This document shows, one piece after another, positions 41,168-43,507 of a stretch of 43,507 nucleotides of DNA; within the stretch, counting starts at the first letter, position 1, and the number at the start of each line of letters is the position of its first letter. The stretch lies in assembly GCA_905480335.1 (NCBI GenBank), contig CAJQPY010000013.1, positions 1 through 43,507 on the forward strand. The letters run 5' to 3'. The position numbers and the translations under genes are program-made. The DNA is from an uncultured Ilumatobacter sp. (GTDB lineage Bacteria; Actinomycetota; Acidimicrobiia; Acidimicrobiales; Ilumatobacteraceae). The notes below the pieces were generated by a model, which saw only the letters and a program-made list of their open reading frames with translations, was not told where the DNA came from and made no database searches.

Positions 41168-42133
41168 GTGGCAGATAAAGTGGAGGGGGTGAGCAATGCG
41201 AATTCGGGATGGCTGACCAGCGCCCATGTGATGGTTGTTGCTGGCAAGGGAGGCGTGGGCTCGTCGACCGTTGCGGCGGCGGCTGCGCTAGCAGCCGCTC
41301 GCGAGGGAGCCGATGTCCTGTTCATCTCTGTCGACGGTCGGCCGGGCATGGGACCGCTGCTCGGCGGCAGCGAGATCTCTGATCGTGAACAGACTCTTCA
41401 ACGAGTCCCCGGGGGCGGCCGAGTCCGGGCTCGCACTATCCCAGCCGACCAGGCGTTCGGCGACTACCTCGAATTGAAGGGGGTCGGTGGGTTGCTTCGG
41501 CGTGCCGCATCGGCAGCGTCATTGCCGATGATCGCTGCCGCCACCCCGGGTCTTGAGCACCTGTTGGTACTCGGTAAGATTAAGGAGCTCGAAAAGGAGC
41601 GCAATGCCGACCTGATCATTGTTGACGCGCCGCCAGCAGGACACGCTGCGCCCTTTCTCCGCTCAGCATCGGGATTGTCTGATGTCGTGAAGTCGGGCCC
41701 TGTGCTGGACCAGGCAAGCGATGTGTCTGAGATGCTCGCCGACCCCACACGATGTAAGGCGCTTCTTGTGGCGCTTCCCGAGGAAACACCGATCACAGAG
41801 GTGATCGAGTTGGCTGACGACCTCGGCGGTGACATCGGTATTGAACTGCTGCCGTTTGTCGTGAATGCGTGTTGGCCTGATCGAACGGGCCTCGACAAGA
41901 CACCGGCGATGGCCGCACGGTCGTACAAACTGAAGTTGTCTGATTCGGCCAAGTCGGCGCTCGAGTCGGCGGCGGCGTTTGGCCGGAGTCGTCTGGCCCA
42001 ACAGCGCGAACAAATAGAACGCCTAGAAAAAGCGCGAAGCGAGCCGATCGTAATGTTGCCCCGGTTGGCCACGCCACGACTGGGACCCGACGATCTTGCT
42101 GCGCTCGCCGACGCGTTAATACCGTCTCATTAG
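41168..42133 (+). CDS. BagA-type ArsA/Get3-like protein lacking the P-loop lysine
   Basis: A 321-residue deviant-Walker-A NTPase-like protein from GTG 41168 (GAAGGA at 41156-41161 is a good ribosome site). It corresponds to Rv3679 (BagA) of mycobacteria, whose pair with Rv3680 is linked to glycerol and methylglyoxal tolerance. The Walker A loop reads GKGGVGSST (26-34): the signature Lys27 is kept but the P-loop Lys is Ser32. The Asp of switch I (SVDGRPG) and switch II (VDAPPAGHA) are present. Without the P-loop Lys it is unlikely to hydrolyse ATP alone; its Lys27 could act on the partner's site. bagB follows ten bases later. Confidence 0.85.
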   Translation: MADKVEGVSNANSGWLTSAHVMVVAGKGGVGSSTVAAAAALAAAREGADVLFISVDGRPGMGPLLGGSEISDREQTLQRVPGGGRVRARTIPADQAFGDYLELKGVGGLLRRAASAASLPMIAAATPGLEHLLVLGKIKELEKERNADLIIVDAPPAGHAAPFLRSASGLSDVVKSGPVLDQASDVSEMLADPTRCKALLVALPEETPITEVIELADDLGGDIGIELLPFVVNACWPDRTGLDKTPAMAARSYKLKLSDSAKSALESAAAFGRSRLAQQREQIERLEKARSEPIVMLPRLATPRLGPDDLAALADALIPSH

Positions 42134-42143
42134 GAGGTCGACG

Positions 42144-43268
42144 ATGAGTAGGGAAAAGCAGGGCGAAGCCGAGCGGCCGATTGCGTCGCTCGAAGCGGTG
42201 ATCCGCTCATCGGAACTGATTCTTACGTGTGGGCCAGGAGGTGTCGGCAAGACCACGACGGCCGCCGCACTCGGCGTGGCCGCAGCGCGCATTGGCCGTA
42301 AGACTGTGGTTGTCACCGTCGATCCGGCCCGGCGGCTTGCCGATGCACTCGGCCTCGATGACGGTGTTGCGTCGGACGAACCGCATCAGGTCATGGGCGT
42401 GACGAAACGGACGACGGACGGTGAGTTGTGGGCGTTGATGCTCGATGCCGAGCAGACGTTCGACCGGCTCGTCCGCGAGCAGTCGGGATCGCGCAAACAA
42501 GCCGAAGCAGTGCTGGATAACCCTGTGTACCAGGCGATTTCCGGTTCCTTATCGGGCGCGCAGGAATACATGGCCGTCGAGCGACTCCACCAACTCCACG
42601 TCAGTGGCGATTGGGATCTCGTGATCGTCGACACACCGCCTTCGCGTCATGCGATTGATCTGCTCGAAGCACCTGACCGCCTCGTGGGCTTTCTTAGCCA
42701 CCCGGTGTACCGGACGCTCACCGTCGGTCAGCGAACGTTCGCAAAGATCACCGACGCTGCCTCGTCGATGTTTCTCTGGGCCGTGAAGCGTCTTGCGGGT
42801 CCACAGATCGTCGAGGACACCGTCGAGTTTTTCCGTTCGCTGGCGAATATCGAAGGCGGGCTTCGTCACCGCGCCAGGCAGGTGTCTGAACTGCTCCGCG
42901 GGAGCGAAACCGCGTTCGTAGTCGTGTCGAGTCCGCGTGCAGAGGCAGTTGGCGAGGCGGAGCACTTGCTCGACGCAATCGCTGACAAGAAGTTTCCGCT
43001 CGGTGGACTGGTCGTCAACCTCATTCACCCGATGCCAGAACCTTTGACCGACGACGATGAGGCTCTGCTGGCTGGCATCGACACCGGACCGCTCGGAGAT
43101 CAGCTCGAGTGGCACCGCGAGTTGACTTCGCTTGCCAATGCCGAGCGCCAGGAACTGGTGGACCTCAAACGGCTTGCTGGAGAGGCTCCGGTAATCGAAC
43201 TCCCGCTCTTAAATGTCGACATTCACGACGTTCCAGGCCTCGTCGGCCTGGCTGAACGACTGGTCTGA
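42144..43268 (+). CDS. BagB-type ArsA/Get3-like ATPase lacking the signature lysine
   Basis: A 374-residue ArsA/Get3-family ATPase corresponding to mycobacterial Rv3680 (BagB). The loop GPGGVGKTT keeps the P-loop Lys36 but has Pro31 where the deviant Walker A signature Lys stands, the reverse of BagA. Switch I TVDPARRLADALG, with its catalytic-type Asp, and switch II VDTPPSRHAIDLLEAPDRL are complete. Between about 180 and 240 lies a hydrophobic helical region (GFLSHPVYRTLT; FAKITDAASSMFLWAVKRL), where Get3 binds tail anchors. AGGAGGT at 42132-42138 is a perfect Shine-Dalgarno site. A BagA-BagB heterodimer with one composite ATP site is inferred. Confidence 0.88.
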   Translation: MSREKQGEAERPIASLEAVIRSSELILTCGPGGVGKTTTAAALGVAAARIGRKTVVVTVDPARRLADALGLDDGVASDEPHQVMGVTKRTTDGELWALMLDAEQTFDRLVREQSGSRKQAEAVLDNPVYQAISGSLSGAQEYMAVERLHQLHVSGDWDLVIVDTPPSRHAIDLLEAPDRLVGFLSHPVYRTLTVGQRTFAKITDAASSMFLWAVKRLAGPQIVEDTVEFFRSLANIEGGLRHRARQVSELLRGSETAFVVVSSPRAEAVGEAEHLLDAIADKKFPLGGLVVNLIHPMPEPLTDDDEALLAGIDTGPLGDQLEWHRELTSLANAERQELVDLKRLAGEAPVIELPLLNVDIHDVPGLVGLAERLV

Positions 43269-43296
43269 TCGCACGCACCGGTCGCCTGACTTTGGA

Positions 43297-43302
43297 TAGT
43301 GT
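43297..43302 (+). promoter_or_regulatory. -10 element, leaderless-type start at 43310
   Basis: TAGTGT ends seven bases before ATG 43310. Confidence 0.45.
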
Positions 43303-43309
43303 CGTAGTG

Positions 43310-43507
43310 ATGGCCAGGCCAACCGCCAGCGACGTCGTCGACGAGCTGTTTAGTCGTCCAATCGAGGCAGGGGTTTCGTTGGCGCTCATCGCCGTTCGCG
43401 GTGGCGAGGTGATCGCAGAGCGCTATGGCCGCAGCCCGGAGAACGAACTTGCAGCAGCTGTCGATGTCACCTCCCAGACCACGCTGCTGTCTTGGAGTAT
43501 GGCGAAG
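43310..43507 (+). CDS. beta-lactamase-fold serine hydrolase, N-terminal part (3' truncated)
   Basis: The first 66 codons of a gene that runs off the window. DELFSRPIEAGVSLALIAVRGGEVIAERYGR is the typical first strand pair of class C beta-lactamase-like serine hydrolases, and SWSMAK at the very end contains the S-x-x-K catalytic motif (Ser and Lys of SMAK). No signal peptide is present, so the enzyme is probably cytoplasmic, as in the EstB/6-aminohexanoate-hydrolase-like esterases, not a secreted beta-lactamase. Start set by the TAGTGT hexamer seven bases upstream. Confidence 0.8.
   Translation, partial: MARPTASDVVDELFSRPIEAGVSLALIAVRGGEVIAERYGRSPENELAAAVDVTSQTTLLSWSMAK

Noticed and set aside
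1..43507. tRNA, rRNA, CRISPR array or insertion sequence
   Set aside because: No T-loop GGTTCGANTCC context with a cloverleaf, no rRNA-like stretch, no regularly spaced repeats and no transposase-like frame were found by eye on either strand.

Overview
The window is a 43.5 kb stretch of high-GC chromosome from an actinobacterium. The gene set fits the class Acidimicrobiia (Ilumatobacter-like): F420-type luciferase-fold oxidoreductases, a mycobacterial-type ImuA'/ImuB pair, an ArsA/Get3-like BagA/BagB pair, class Ia ribonucleotide reductase with NrdR-like boxes, CaiB-type CoA-transferase and lipoproteins with clear lipoboxes. The taxonomic call is inference from gene content and codon use. No rRNA, tRNA, CRISPR array or insertion sequence was seen.

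Layout. 1-4.8 kb: a truncated gene end, a CarH-like B12 photoreceptor regulator, the SOS mutagenesis pair imuA'-imuB under a LexA box, and a convergent orphan response regulator with a degenerate receiver. 4.9-8.8 kb: a Nudix hydrolase, mscL, an SGNH-type lipoprotein with a Ser/Gly/Thr tail, and an ABC-F ATPase. 8.9-14.8 kb: an F420-type oxidoreductase, enoyl-CoA hydratase and TAP-like secreted hydrolase operon, convergent with class I fumarase; then a hemolysin III-type membrane protein. 14.8-20.3 kb: a decayed potassium-channel C-terminus, then a minus-strand block (a secreted alpha/beta hydrolase, a TauE/SafE permease, the helicase HrpB, an unknown protein). 20.3-22.0 kb: an eIF2B-like unknown protein, a stretch with gene remnants, and a small unknown protein.

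22.1-30.9 kb is the most coherent unit: an eight-gene operon with beta-ureidopropionase, dihydropyrimidinase, CoA-acylating (methyl)malonate-semialdehyde dehydrogenase, an F420-type luciferase-fold oxidoreductase, and a complete ABC importer of the NMT1/THI5 type. It closes with a strong terminator hairpin. This reads as uptake and reductive breakdown of a pyrimidine or related cyclic ureide. The ring-reducing enzyme usually seen is absent and the F420-type enzyme occupies its place.

31-43.5 kb: a dienelactone hydrolase, a decayed small lipoprotein, a HAD hydrolase, a probable methylsuccinyl-CoA dehydrogenase under a palindromic operator, a LOG-family protein, nrdAB behind paired NrdR boxes and DnaA-box-like sites, a CaiB-type CoA-transferase, bagA-bagB, and the start of a beta-lactamase-fold serine hydrolase.

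Two themes run through the window. First, twelve starts (eleven intact genes and one decayed one) have a TANNNT hexamer ending 6-8 nt before the start codon, the signature of leaderless transcripts, whereas genes inside operons tend to use Shine-Dalgarno sites or stop/start overlaps. Second, the remnants in the gaps look like genes broken by single-base losses. The best candidate for new biology is the BagA/BagB pair, whose two Walker A loops have lost complementary lysines, suggesting one composite ATP site per heterodimer; the F420-linked pyrimidine operon is second.
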